Part shown: piece after piece, positions 23,652 to 36,641 of the stretch
How the letters are laid out: the number at the start of each line of letters is the position of its first letter
How positions within the stretch are numbered: the stretch's first letter is position 1
Assembly (NCBI GenBank): GCA_949357655.1
Contig: CASHTG010000011.1
Location: forward strand, 1-64,000
From: Parascedosporium putredinis
Lineage: Eukaryota; Ascomycota; Sordariomycetes; Microascales; Microascaceae
Direction: 5' to 3'
Length of the DNA: 64,000 nt
Translations under genes and position numbers: made by a program
The notes under the pieces: model-generated
What the model saw: only the letters and a program-made list of their open reading frames with translations
Databases searched by the model: none
Told to the model about the DNA's origin: nothing

Positions 23652-24820
23652 CAAAAGGCGCGGTGATATGGTCATAGCGACCTGGCCGCCCTCGCCCAGC
23701 TTTTGGGCTCCAATCCTCGATCAACAGCTTATGGCATCTTCAGAGGGTGGCGAAGTGGCAGTCATGCGCAGGGATGAGGGGCCCATTTCGTGGCCCCTTG
23801 CTCTGCGGTTCAGAGGCGAATAGAAGACGAATTCTTATGCCTCAAATGATTTTATTCTTACATTCTGGCTGCTCGTCACACTTTTTGATGCAAGACGCTT
23901 TCGAAGCCAGTGCCACGAAGCAGATTCGAGTTCATGGCACAATGCAGCGAAGACAGTGGCCTCGGTGTTGTAATTTCACTGGGTGACACGTTCGATGACT
24001 GAGCGGCCCTTTCTTTAGGTGCGCCGTTGGCGGCCGACCAATTGATCCGTCATCAAATCTCATCAGCCTTTGTACGATCTCAAGCCCCCGTAAAACGAGT
24101 CACCCCTTTCGCGTCTTGTAGAATGTCCTATGCGGCGTGGGAGATGATCTTCAAACTGAAAGACGGTCACAACTACGCCGCCGAGCGTCATTGGGAGTAC
24201 GGGGCCATTTTATCTTGGACCATGAGCAACCGGGGTACGCGTCCATCGGGTCCATCCGATGCCTAGGGGCGTCGAAGAACTTTTCTAGGCCTTCGATTTT
24301 TAATTCCCACTTGCCCCTAGACCTAACATCGCATTGTAGGTCCATGTCACGGTTATGGCTGGAACTGCATTCCGGGCAGGACCACCTCACATTTGCCAAT
24401 CAGGAACCAAAGCGAGCGGTGGCTCAAGAGGAGTTCAGTTCCTCACGGCAGTACAACCCGGTAATATGCGGACATCTTTATAGGCAAATGATGCTATTTC
24501 CTATTTCGTTAGAATTAGCCAGGTGCCATTCCGTCGGATTAGGTCCGTCTCATAACAAGGGCATAATAAACCGTTTTCGCCCAAGGAAGGAGTTCGAAAA
24601 AATCCGCCGCCGGCAGGTTTTTTGAGGTCCTACGACATTGGTCCGAAAGGGTCCTTGTAGTTTGAGATTGACACATCCTCCATTTGCACGCAAGACGAAC
24701 ATGCGCCGTCATGAATATACGTTGGTATATAGTCCTGAACCTTGGCTTAAGATGCCTCCGCCTCAGACCGTTATGGTCTGGCAAGCTGTATAGTGAATTG
24801 GGTCCTGAAGCACGATTACA
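23652..24820. other. Intergenic, left border of the biosynthetic cluster
   Basis: About 1.2 kb. Overlapping short frames on both strands, none with a motif. The right part should carry the O-methyltransferase promoter. Confidence 0.4.
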
Positions 24821-26146
24821 ATGAGCAAAGTAAACGATACGATCAAGCATCTTGATACAATCGACTTAGACGCGATCGGCAATGATGAGAACGGGCGAAG
24901 ACTAATTATTTCCGCGGCCTACCGCATGCTAGCCCGTCTTGAGACGCCGTTCGAGCAGACATGGAAATTCACCACGACGATTAACACAGCGTCTGCTCTT
25001 CAGACCTTGATTGGCCTTGGGCTATGGCAAGGATGGAAGGAGGATGGGGAAACGTGGCTACGCTCGAAGAACTGTCGAAACTATGCACCTCTCCGTGTGA
25101 TTTAGGATTGCTTCGAAGGTTACTGCGCGTCATGAGTGCTTCCCATTTCGTGGAAGAAGTCGGGGAGGACAAGTTCCAACCTACACCGACCTCATTAGCT
25201 CTCGGAGACACTGCCGAGCCGATTGCGCACACCGCGCTCGTGTAAGGATCCCGATGATATAACATTTTGGTGGCTAGGTCTTGGAAGCTGATACGGCTGT
25301 GAACTAGAACCGGCGCCCAGTACACTTCATCAGCGATGAATCTGCCTGCCTTCTTGGCTAAGACAGATTATCGCGAACCCGTCGAGGCTACGAATACGAA
25401 TTTCATGGACTCTAATAAAGATCAATTGAGCCTCTTCGCCTTTTTAAAGACCGAACCCAAGTCCCAGGCTGCCTTTATTGGGGCAATGCGAGGGCTCTCC
25501 CAGCGAAAGCGAGACTGGACCGAGTTTTACTCGACCGAGCTCCTCTTCGAAGGCTTCAACCCCGACAAGGTCCTTCTTGTCGACATTGGAGGTGGCCATG
25601 GCTTGGACGTCGGACGGATGCTAGGAAAGCATAGTGGCCGAATTTCGCCGGGAATTTGGTCTTGCAGGACCTTCCAGCTGTGACGGCGATCGCCAAAGTG
25701 AGCGATCAGATCCAGCTCATGCCGCATGACTTTTTCACGCCACAACCCGTAAAAGGTACGATTAACCACTATTCAGGAATGAATTGGAAGAAGAGCGCTA
25801 ACGAGACAACGCCGTTGTGACTTGTGACATAGGGGCTCGTGCCTATTTTATGCGATCTGTCCTCCATGACTGGAATGACGAGGACGCAAAAAGAATTCTC
25901 CAAGAGACGGTGGCCGCAATGGAAAAGGGACATTCGAAGCTGCTGATCTGTGACCTGGTGCTGCCATCCACGGGAGCAAACCTCTACCAAGCGTCGGCAG
26001 ACATGATGATGATGCACTTGCATTCTGCACGAGAGAGAACGGAGGCACAGTGGAAGTCACTGCTGGAGGCGGTAGGACTTCAGGTTGTGAAGATATGGAT
26101 TGATGTGTCCTCTACAGATTGTATTCTCGAAGCTGAGCTGGCTTGA
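24821..26146 (+). CDS. SAM-dependent O-methyltransferase, fungal COMT-like
   Basis: A class I methyltransferase of the plant/fungal O-methyltransferase-2 family. The start at 24821 gives MSKVNDTIKHLDTIDLDAIG, then a dimerisation region with YRMLARLETPFEQTWKF. The SAM-binding glycine motif is LLVDIGGGHGLDVGRML, and the catalytic histidine lies in FMRSVLHDWNDEDAKRIL. Introns at 25242-25307 (GTAAGG...ACTAG, joining ALV to TGAQYT) and 25756-25832 fit cleanly. The frame breaks at 25046-25049 (G4) and 25650-25652 (G3). One added G restores VATLEELSKL and NLVLQDLPAV. It converges with the PKS gene and forms the left edge of the cluster, so it likely methylates a hydroxyl, carboxyl or N-hydroxyl of the product. 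Confidence 0.87.
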
Positions 26147-26513
26147 TAGAAACAGCTTGTATGGAACCCTGACTTCATGTTGTGATAAACAGCAGAGCGT
26201 AACTGCGAGCTTACCTGAAAATATAAACCAACATGAATAAATGCGATCTCTTGTTGCTGCACTAAAAGAACGAATGCCTATCACCTGTCTAAAATGTTGC
26301 TAAGGCGATATCTCCCATAATGTATTCTATGAATTGATCCTTACATGTATTTATTTTACGCACCGCAAGATGTATAGATGGTTGATGCACCCTCTAGCCT
26401 GCACCTGATGGTTAATTTTAGGTAGATGTTAAAGAGGTGTATCATTTTAGAGCAGTAGTTGTGATGTTCTCTCGATCGCAAAATAGTTCATTTAAATGCT
26501 CAAATAACTAACC
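26147..26513. other. Intergenic, convergent 3' ends of OMT and PKS
   Basis: About 370 bp, AT-rich, containing only 3' flanks as far as I can see. Confidence 0.45.
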
Positions 26514-29500
26514 CTAGACTACCCTCACAATCTTGCCAAGCTGAGCCTTCACAAGTTTCAATACAATGCTTGCCAGCGCCAAAAGACTCGGCGCCTGTAG
26601 GATGTCAAACACAGGGACCTGAACGTCGCCTTCGCGAGAGAGCCAGTTGCGAAGCTCAATGGCAACGAGCGAGTCTGCCCCAAGTTCGCCGGCGACTTGA
26701 CCGGGTCGACCTCTTCGGCCGGAATCATCAGCGCCCGCGCCAACCGGCCGGACAATGCTGCCAATACCCGCTCCGCCATTTCCTCCTCGCTAATTTCATC
26801 AAGCTTGGCTGTGAGCTGGCGTATGGTCAATTCCGCCTGTTTGTTTCCGTTGCCCACGCTGTCGCTAACCTCGCTATCCTGGAGGCTCTGCGGTCGGGCA
26901 TAGGGCAGGTGCGAGAAAACCGGATCGCGCACCCAAAAGGAGCTCGACGTTGTGCGCATTCGGACCGGGCTTGGTGATATCCGCGATACCTGCCACCATT
27001 TGCTCGCCACCATAATGCGTGATAGACTCGCTATTGATGGCAATCTCCAGCATCGTTAGCAATTCGGTCTCGGATATGTCGGGCATGCCAAGCCGCATCA
27101 GGTTCGCTTCGGAAACGGTTCCTGCTCCACTCTCGGCGACAAATCCAACCCCGGCGACCTTGCCGATGTCGATCGCGGTGGCGGGGAGGCCGTGCATATG
27201 ACGGTGCTTGGCGAGCGCCGACTGGTAAGTGCAACCCGCGACGTAGTTAGACTGTCCTGCATTTCCAACCATCGCGGCTACTGACGATAACATGAGGAAG
27301 AAATCCAGCGGCGCGTTTCTATCGAGCGTCGCGCGGTGCAACGCCCACGACCCTTGGACCTTGGGCCGTAGCGTTGAGATGAACGAGTTGTGCGTGATGT
27401 TGGCGAACACAGCGTCATTCAGAACCATGGCACCCTGGATTACGCCCCGAAGTGGTGGAAGAGTCTCTAGCGCAGTATTAAGGGCTTCCGAGACTTTTTC
27501 TGTATCGGTGACGTCGCATGCAAGAACGACGGTTTTGACCCTGGACTGGTGCAGTTCCTCAATCAACTCTTTCGCGGCAGCCGATGACGCTCCGCTCCTG
27601 GAAATGTACACCAGATTACGGGCGCCTCGTTCAACCATCCACCGTGATATGCTTCGTCCGAGCCCCCAAGGCCGCCCGCGAGGAGATAGGTCGCATCCTC
27701 TGGGAATGTGGCCGGTTGTAGTGGACGAGGTACAACCTGGTAAAAGGTAAAGCATAGAATTAGTACAGGTTTTGTGTGGTGAGTCGGTGTCCATCATGTT
27801 GTTCTTACCTGGCACAAGTCGTCTTTCCGGAATTCCAAAACGATTTTTCCCATATGACGCCCAGACTGCATCAATCTGAAAGCTTCACGTACTCTGGAAA
27901 AGGGTTCCACGAGTATTGGCCGCACGGGATTCAGGAGGCCCTCCCGGAACCTCTTGAACACGTCTGCCAAGATGTCGCCTGCCAATACCGGTTGCTCCCT
28001 CCATAGATGGGTGACATCGACGGCGACAAACATGGCGTTTTTGGCATAGGGTGACATTTCTAACCTGCCGTTCGAATCGATATCGCGCTTCCCAAGCTCG
28101 ATAAAGCGACCAAATGGAGCTAAGAGCTGAGTCCAGGTGGCCTGCAGAGCATCACCCGAGAGACTGTTTAGGACAACATCCACTCCACGCCCTTGGGTCG
28201 CGAGCTGGATCTGCTGCACGAAACTAAGGTCGCGGCTGTTGAAGATGCGATCTTGCCTGATTCCGTAGGCAGACGCTAGATGCTCCCTCTTTTCTGCGGA
28301 TCCGACGGTGGCGTAGACTTCGGCACCGCACATCTTGGCCACCTGGATCGCGGCCTGACCCACACCTCCAGCGCCAGCGTGGATCAACACCGATTCCCCA
28401 CGTTGAAGGCGAGCAATGTTGACGAGGCTGTGGTAGGCTGTCACATATACTAGCGGTACCGATGCTGCAGTAGAGTACGACATCTCGTCAGCGATGCGCT
28501 GCACGCGGTTGGATGGACAGCGCAGGCGTGTTGCGAAGCTACCAAGGCACCAAGCGGCCACGCGGTCGCCTACAGCCACGTTTGACACATCGTCGTGAAC
28601 CTTGGTGATAATGCCGGAGCACTCATTGCCGAGGTAGTCATCAGTGACTTCGCCCAAGGTAATCAACACGTCGCGGAAATTGAGTCCCACTGCCTGTACC
28701 TCGATCTCTACTTGGCCTGGTGAAAGAGGCTGGTTATGAGCTTCATCATCGGTGAAAGCTAGGGAATCGATGGTTCCAATTGTTCTGGCTTGCAATTTCA
28801 ACGGTCGATGTTCCCGTTGTTCCGCGATGTCTTGATCCTTGGGCTCGGGGATAATGTTTCTTGTCCGCTCAGCCACTCGTTGATTATTCTCGTCGTCCTG
28901 CACAAGGCGCTTGATCCAGAGCATGCCATCCTTTTCGATAAACTCATTGTCGCTTGATTTGCTCTTATCGTGGAAGTGTTGCTTATACAGTCTGAGAATC
29001 ATGTCGGCTGTGGTGGTGTCGGGCAGCGGTGGCTCGGAGAAGTCAACGCTTACGTACCGCCGCCCTTCATCTTCGGCGCGCAGTGATCTTGCTAGGCCGT
29101 GGAAGACCGAAAGCTCTGGCTTTGTGCTTACAGCGCCTCGCGTGACCCAAATGATGCCGCTCGATGTTTGCGTGAGTTTTTGCAGTCGACTCAGGTCCTC
29201 TTGCGAGATATCCTGGAGCCACGGCTGTTCTAACTCGACTAGGCTGATGATAGGTGTCCCGTTCAAATCCGTATCATCGAGATCCTCAAGGGAGCAGACG
29301 TTGGGCTCGGTACCCTGTTCAGCTAGCTTGGTTTCAATTGCCTGGATGAGAGTATTCTCGGAGGATGAAGGAGTGTGTGGGCGAAGGACAATCAATTTCT
29401 GGTGTTCTTTCACGCCGTTGATGTTTCCATTGGCGAGACTATTGGTGAGGCCGTTGGTTACGCCATTGGGACTACCGTTGATGGATAGTTTAGCCGGCTC

Positions 29501-32500
29501 CACCGCTGTAGCAATCAAAAGACGTGTCCCTTCATCCAACGGATCGAGCAAGTCGGGTGAACTGGCCTCCAGATCGCCAAAGCCTGTTTGGAGGAACACA
29601 CTGCGCCACTGCTGTTCGTTCAAAAGAGGGCTTTGCTCTCGCCACTCTTCGGTAGAAAGCCACCAACCCGGAAGATTTCCAAAGATGGCGGCAACAGAGA
29701 GTAGCTTGTGCGACATGTCTAAAAGCACAAGTTTGCCACCTGGGCGGAGGAGCTTCCTCGTGTTTTCGAGGGTGCGGTTGATGTCCTTGGTCGCGTGGAG
29801 GACATTGGCTGCGATGATGACGTCCACCTGGCCAAAACTCTGCGACTCCGGATCTTCTTCAATGTTGAGCTTTTTGAATTCGACGAGACGACCCCAGTCA
29901 GGACGTAGCCAGGCTTCGGCTTTATCGAAAAAGCCGGCCGAGATATCGGTGTAAAGATACGACTTGAGTCGAGGATACTTGTATGAGCCGGAACCACTGA
30001 GGGCGTCCAAGACAGGCCGAGTGCAGCCACCAGTACCGGCGCCGATCTCCAAGTACTCCAGGTTTGGGTTTTGTGAGATAGAATCCTGATGTACTCGGCG
30101 ATTTGGGGATATGAGTGCATCACGCCTAGACCTACACGGTAGTAGCCGTGCAACAAGTCATCCTCCATCATTAGTGCGAGAGGATCGATTTCACCTCGCA
30201 ACACCCCAGGCAGAGCGTGGCCCATACGCAAAATCATCCGGCCCTCGTAGTCCCCTTCGCGCGATAGTTCCTCTTTCATGCGGTCGAGCCGTGAAATGAC
30301 ATCAGCATCTCCGAGCCTCGTCCACTCATCAGTCTGTTGTTCGTGTCGATTTTCTAGGACGAGCTGGTGCTGTGTCTCCATGTACTCGTAGAACTTGACG
30401 TGATGGCTTTGCATCTTAGCCTTCTCCGACGCGTCGACCTCTTTCAAAACGGCGTGGATGAATGAGTATGTAAGAAACTCCAAATCGCGTATGCGCGGCA
30501 CGTGGGTTGTATTTTTCAACGGATTCCTGAGCAGCGTATTCAGATGGTCGAATGTGAGAAGGTCTACGTCCGGTTCCAAGAGAATGCGGCCAATGTGCTT
30601 GTAGAGCGGTGCGCTCTTCGAGGCGGCCAGACTACCACCAGAGGAAGCTATGGCTCGACATTTAACGCCGTCCATTCGGATCACAGGCATGAACGTGTCT
30701 TGGTCATGGATGGTTACGCTAGCCACAACGTCGCGGAACCCGTGAGCTTGTGCCTTTGCCGCTGCCGAGAATAGGCGGCCCGCTGGCGCGTCGATCTGGC
30801 CGGAGACCGTCACCTCCTTCACGAAAGTCGGCACGAACGCCTGCTCAAGATTCCGAATGTCACCCTTGCATAGTGCGACGATGCAGAGCTGTAACATGGC
30901 ATCCATCGTGGTTGGGTGCACCAAGCGATCGAATTCGTGGCCTCCGGGCATCCCACGCTTAGTGTCCGTGACCTGCAGGGTTCCCATAACCTCGTTCGAA
31001 GAGCCCGCGATGAGACTCTTGATGGAGCGGAAACCCGGACCGTAGGATAAACCGACCGCGTCAAGGCCCTCATACAATTGTGCAACATCAACGGGGGTTA
31101 TGCAAGTCCGTTGGGCTTCCTGCGCATTGGTCGCGAGGCCCTTGTCGAGGATGCTAGTTTTGGGGTCACGCCCAACCGAGACCAGCCCGCGGCAGTGTTC
31201 AGTCCAGTCCCCCGCGTCCGTATTCGAAAAGATACGGAACTCATTCCAGGTGTCAGAAGATGACACGCTACCTGTAGGTGCGGGCCGCAGGGAGAAGACA
31301 ACCTCGACGCCGTCATCATCCTGTGGAACGACGAGCGCCCGGGAGATGCTCATTTCGCGGATCTGATATTCAGTAATTGGGCCGCCTCCTCTCATTGCCG
31401 CAAATTGAGCGGCTGCTTGCAGGGCCATGCAACAAAACCCTGCAGCGGGATAGAGAATAGCGCCCTGGATTACATGGTCGGCCACCCACGGCTGCTCAGC
31501 TAGTCGTATAAATCCTCTCCATCGCGGCTCAAGGGGATTCCAATCTGACGTGGGCGCTCCGAGCAAATCGGTGCGTGGAGCTGCGCGTAAGCGGTAATCA
31601 CGGTTGATACGAGACTCGGACCAGTATTTCCTCGTGTGGTTCCAGCGGTATGGAGGCAGGTCGCTGAGGGGTTGTCGCGGCGACCCTGGGTACATGTCGA
31701 CCGGGAACCCTTGGTCTAGGAGCGAACCAGCAAGGGAGTGGGCTGTGCTCGAGGCGTCCTTGCCACGCACAAGACAAGACTGGTAGGTAACTGTAGAGGA
31801 GGACGACAAGGTAGCCACTATTTGTTTCACAGGCCCGGCGAGTGCTGAATGCGGCCCCAGCTCCACGAGGAGCAACTTTTCATCGCTCTGCGTAGCCTCA
31901 CCGCACAGCTCCGCAACGGCGTCGTAGAACCGCACGGGTGACACCATGTTTTCTATCCAGTACGCTGCGTCCAGGAGCTCACCCTGAAGTAGTCTTCGGG
32001 CCTTGACGCTCGAGAACATCCCGACGACCTCGGTGCCGCTGATCGGTGCGACTTCGAGGTGGTTGCTCAGATACGATTTGTACTCTTTGGAGATGGCTAA
32101 CATGTGGTGAGAATGATATGCCGTGTCGACAAGAAGTTTCCGCGCAAATATCCCGCGAGAGGTGAGCGCGGCCTGGAGTTCTGTCAGGGCGGCGACATCG
32201 CCTGAAACGGTTGTGCTGCGTGGACTATTCACGCAAGCCACCACGACCTTGCCTGATGCATCGTCCAAAGCCTCAATTTCGGCGAGAGTCTCGACTTCAG
32301 AAAGACCCACCGCGAGCATGCCTCCGTCATAACCTAATTTCCGGATCTTGGGGGCTAGTAGCCCGCGGTAGTAGGATACCCTGATCGCCGAATCGAGGGT
32401 AAGGGTGCCAAGGGCGTAGGCTGCTGCAATCTCGCCACTCGAATGACCGGCCACGCGCCATGGCCTCACACCCCAAGAAGCAAAAAGGTCCACGAGTGCA

Positions 32501-34650
32501 ACTTGGATCGCGGTACAGAGCGGTTGGGAGATTGGTGCTTGATTCACCAGTGAGTCGGCTTCGTCCTTCATCAGCTCATCTACGGGGCACAAAGGATCGG
32601 TTGTCAGCGAAAGTACAGATCAAAAAAGGAAGCAATTTTATACGCGGGAGATGAGGGCGCCTACCAAGTAAACTCCAGGGAGAACCTAGCTCTTGTAGAG
32701 ATGCATTGCACAGGTCGAGGGTTTTCTTGAATGTGGGATGCGAGATTAGCTCGCGTCCCATACCCCACCACTGCGCGCCTTGGCCAGTAAATATGAAAGC
32801 AAGTTTGGGTGGACTATTGATGAATCTAATTGGGGCTAGCTGCGCCTTCAACTTGTCCATCAAGTCCTGCGCTGTGGTCGCGACAATGCTTTGGCGATAT
32901 TCTAGTTGGGATCGCCGCTTACTGAGTGTCCAAGCCAGGTCGTCAAGGAACTCTTCACTAGTACTCCCGGATTGGATCTTGCCTTCAAGGAATTGTGCTA
33001 GGGACTGCGCATTGTCTGCTAGGGCCGTGGAGTCATTGGCTGATAACGGGAAAAGACGGAATTTGGTGTGAGTGTGCCCATTGGATAGGCCGTTGACGCC
33101 ATTCTGCTTGACGTGGCTCGCTGGAATACGAGTCTTATGGTTGCCCTTAAGGCCTCGCGACAACAGGTAGTGGTAGGCATCGTCCACAATCACATGGCCG
33201 TTTGTACCTCCGTAGCCAAAGCTAGATAGTTCGATGTTAGTTACCAGAGGCTAAGCTCGCTCTACCATAAAGGCAAAATCGAATGTGAGAGAAAACAGAG
33301 AGCAGTGAATATAAGTCTTACCCGTTGATACTTGCTCGTCGGACACCTTCAACCGGCCACTCGACCGTCTCTGTCGGCACCTCAATGTTGAGTCCGTCGA
33401 AATCAATATTCGGATTCCCTCGCTCGAACCAAATATTCGGCAGAATCACTCCGGTTTCGACACTCAACACTGCTTTTATCAAACCTGCAAGGCCACTCGC
33501 CCCTCCAAGTGCCCGACGTTGGTTTTGATGCTGCCGACATGCAGTTTTGCGCTACGGCCATTTGCTGTCCCCAGCACAGCACCAATGGCATTGGCTTCAA
33601 TTGGATCGCCCGCCGATGTTCCAGTTCCGTGGGCCTCGACGTATGCCGTGGTGGCAAATTCGTCCTCTAGACCCGCCATCTTATACGCGGAGCGTATCAA
33701 GCTGACTTGGGCATCACGAGAAGGGAGCGTGATACCAGGGGTTCTGCCATTCGAATTGACCGCGGTTCCGCGAATGACAGAGCGAATGACGTCGCCGTCG
33801 CGCAAGGCATCGTGTAGCGGCTTCAGCACGAGGGCCGCTACACCTTCTCCGCGAGCGTACCCGTTGGCCCGGCTATCGAATGCGTAGGAGATGGAATCAG
33901 CGCTCAAGAATCCCAGATTCGTCATACCTACCATGATGTCTGGGCTGATGATCAAGTTGGTGGCACCAACAATGGCAGTCGTGCTTTCTCCAGACCGCAG
34001 GCTCTGACAGGCCAAATGCAAGGCTACGAGACTACTGCTGCAGGCGGTGTCGAGAGTCATGCTGGGGCCTTTGAGATCGAAACAGAAACTGATGCGGTTC
34101 GAGAGGATGGACTTGCCCGTACCGATGGAGTGGTATTTCGGGAGGACCTCGGCATCTCGCTTGGCCATTTCGTCGTAGTCTTGTGTAAAGCACCCTACGA
34201 AGCAACCCGTTTCGGACCCCGAAAGTTGTGATAATGGGATTCCACCATTCTCTAGGGCTTCGTAGGTCACCTCGAGCAGAATCCTCTGCATCGGATCCAT
34301 GCTGATGGCCTCAGCCCGCGATATAGAGAAGAACGGCGCATCAAAGGCCGAGATATCTTGGTCCAGGAAGTGACCGCCACGGTTGTTGATCTATGGGGTT
34401 TACTTAGTAAGCTATTCCTTGTTGTATCAACAAGTTTTCTTTGTTTGCTACGTACAGATCCATTCCGACTCCCGTTAGGGTGGTAAAACGCGTCGATATT
34501 AAATCGGCTCAACGGCGTTTCGCTTCTCGCAGACTTCTTCTGCGACAACATCTCCCACAGCTTGTCCGGGCTGTCTGCGCCGCCGGGAAGGCGGCAGCCC
34601 ATGCCGACTATGGCAATGGGCATGTTGTGGTCATCTGTCCTGGTTGACAT
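26514..34650 (-). CDS. Highly reducing type I polyketide synthase, KS-AT-DH-CMeT-ER-KR-ACP
   Basis: Iterative HR-PKS of about 2,600 residues, start at 34650 (MSTRTDDHNMPIAIVGMGC). KS: active-site DTACSSSLVALHLA, histidines in VEAHGTGTSAGDP and NVGHLEG. AT: FTGQGAQWWGMGREL, nucleophile GHSSGE, then AYHSHHM. DH: WVADHVIQGAILYP with the dyad aspartate in HPTTMDAML, so intact. CMeT: LEIGAGTGGCTRPVLDAL, intact SAM site. ER: HAGAGGVGQAAIQVAKM. KR: catalytic LSSVAAMVGNAGQSNYVAG. ACP: phosphopantetheine serine in DSLVAIELRNW. Introns fit cleanly near 34392-34456, 33206-33318, 32577-32664 and 27757-27808. Frame breaks near 33502, 30071, 27665 and 26680 are each a one-base homopolymer loss. No thioesterase, reductase or condensation domain follows the ACP (stop at 26514), so chain release needs a partner enzyme. 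Confidence 0.95.
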
Positions 34651-35236
34651 GCTTGCTTGTCCGCTTAATCGTATTAGTTGCTGGTTACTTGTGGTACCTG
34701 GCAACCTTGAAGCCTTTCATCTCCGTATTTAACAAACACTCATGGCTATATGAAGAAAATACAATCAACAGACCGGCCGGTGTAATACATTCCATATTAC
34801 GTGATAATCCGCGGGATTGACACTGCTTGGATAGGATTGCAAAGGTTTGATCCGTACATTTGGTGTGGTCTGTTGATGAAATCCGCCGCCGGCGGGTTCA
34901 TCGCCTGCTCCTTCAGAAGGCCATCAACAGATGGCTCTGTTCCTCGCGTGCAAAAGAAACATGCAAAAAAAAGATAGCGGAATCTTAGAAGCCCAAGATA
35001 GACCTTGCGGAGCATCAAAGAGCCAGTCCAACGATTTCGCGGAAAACAGCATGCTTTCTAGTGGCTTGGACTACCAAATTTGGGGGTTTGCACAATGCAC
35101 AGATCTTAGATCGTGAACCATCAAGATATAATAATGTTACAATTAAGATGTAGTTAGTTTTTTTAGGGAGTGCATCTAAGGGCCAACCTAGATCATGGTC
35201 GACCAGTTGCTAAGCTGGGTTATGGAAAAATTGAGG
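34651..35236. promoter_or_regulatory. PKS promoter region
   Basis: About 590 bp between the NAT-like gene and the PKS, both on the minus strand. It should contain the PKS promoter. AT-rich at 35120-35170. No palindromic Zn2Cys6 site could be assigned with confidence. Confidence 0.4.
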
Positions 35237-36269
35237 CTAGCCATAGAAATCATATCCCTCGTCTTTGAGCTCTCCAACAGTTCCCAGAATATTCCTCCGC
35301 TCTTCATTGCTGAGAACAGCACCAAACTCAGTTTTGAGGAGTTTGACGCGATCTTCCTCGTTATACAATTTTTGAATTACGGATAACTTTCCCTTGTATA
35401 ACCGCCGTACCTCATCGTGCAGCATCAATAGGTAGCCCACAGGTGCCCCGTCTTCGAGGATAATTCGGAAGCATAGGACAAGGGACTTGAACCACCCGAG
35501 CCCAAGTTGACCCATTCCCATCACCATAATCTCAAAATCTATGGGCAGCCATTCCATCTCTGTGAAGCAGCAAACGTCCATCCATATTTTGTTAGTTGGT
35601 TCGCGTACCTGTAGGCGCCACCACTTTTCTTCCGAGACCATGCCCGGCACCGTATCAAATATCATGCGCCGTTGCCGAGGCCAAACGTCGACCACAGGCT
35701 CATCATGGACTAGAGGCACTGGGAAAGGGGACGCTGCCGGCCCGACGTTTGTGTCGACGAGGTGTTTCAGACCGTTAATCGTGACGATCGTAGCGACATG
35801 GATTCTATCAAATTTATCAGCCAATGTCGTTTTGTGCAGCGTAAAGCGATTGTGATTGTAGAGGCGAGCATTACAGCGGTCCGTAGGCAACCTTTGTTTT
35901 ATCGACAGTCACGGCTGCTGCTGGGCTTGCAGGCGCGTTAAGGCGACCGCCTGTACAATAAACAGAAAAGCCAAACGATCGGAGTAGTTGAGAGAAGAGG
36001 CGGTGGACTTGGGGGCATGTGCCGCCCCTCTGACGTTTAACCACCGTCTCATAGACGGCATCGGCTTGTAGCGGAAGGGAGCGGTGGGAAGAGTAGTGCA
36101 AGTCAAGGTTCTCGAAAGGAACGGAAGCGATATGATACTGCTGCAGCGCGGTTACTGCTTCAAGTGCTCTGTCTCCTTTGGGTCCCTCCCGAAGCAAAGC
36201 CCTGGCGGCTAGCGGGAGAGAGATGCGATCGAGATAGGCGTCGGCCTGTTCGGTTGATAGAGATGCCAT
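35237..36269 (-). CDS. Arylamine N-acetyltransferase-like acyltransferase (NAT family)
   Basis: A member of the NAT fold, which transfers acyl groups to aromatic amines; in rifamycin-type pathways NAT relatives release polyketides as amides. The start at 36269 gives MASLSTEQADAYLDRISL, then SVPFENLDLHYSSHRSLPLQ, a hallmark of the family. The catalytic triad is visible: cysteine in KRQRGGTCPQVHRLFSQLL, histidine and aspartate in NGLKHLVDTNVGPAA. The usual E and N after the cysteine are Q and H here. The frame changes near 35897-35900, where removing one A from an A4 run joins the halves. Length is about 340 residues. It sits between the PKS and the aminodeoxychorismate synthase, which suggests an arylamine made by the cluster as acceptor. 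Confidence 0.85.
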
Positions 36270-36641
36270 TGTAATGGAGAAAGTGTGTGCTGCCTGGATA
36301 TCTGGTACAAAAAGGTTTACAAGGGTGGAATCATAGCTTTTGAAAAGATAAGGGAACTAAGACAGCGCCAATAGAAAGCCGCCGGCCGTGGCGTCCATCC
36401 GGTGCCCCGGCACATGCCGCATTTTTACCAGCGAAAAACCTGCCGGCCATGGTTAATGAGTGTGTAAGGAAAGGAGTGTAGCGAGAGTTGAAGTCTAGGC
36501 AATGGGACCGCAAATTTAAAAATAACGAGAAAAGAAAACCAAGCAATCCGTAGCTTTCTTTGCAGAGGTAACCTGCATATTTGTCCGAATTTAGCACACA
36601 CTTCGAAAAACTTGGCTTAAGCTGAGCCGCCACAATCTACA
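36270..36641. promoter_or_regulatory. Divergent promoter of NAT-like and PabAB genes
   Basis: About 370 bp separating divergent starts at 36269 and 36642, likely a shared promoter coupling arylamine supply to its acyltransferase. No specific site was assigned. Confidence 0.45.

Noticed and set aside
28911..29954. A 347-codon plus-strand frame opposite the PKS
   Set aside because: It lies antisense to the continuous CMeT-to-ER coding frame of the PKS, which has clear motifs; the antisense frame is serine/arginine-rich shadow.
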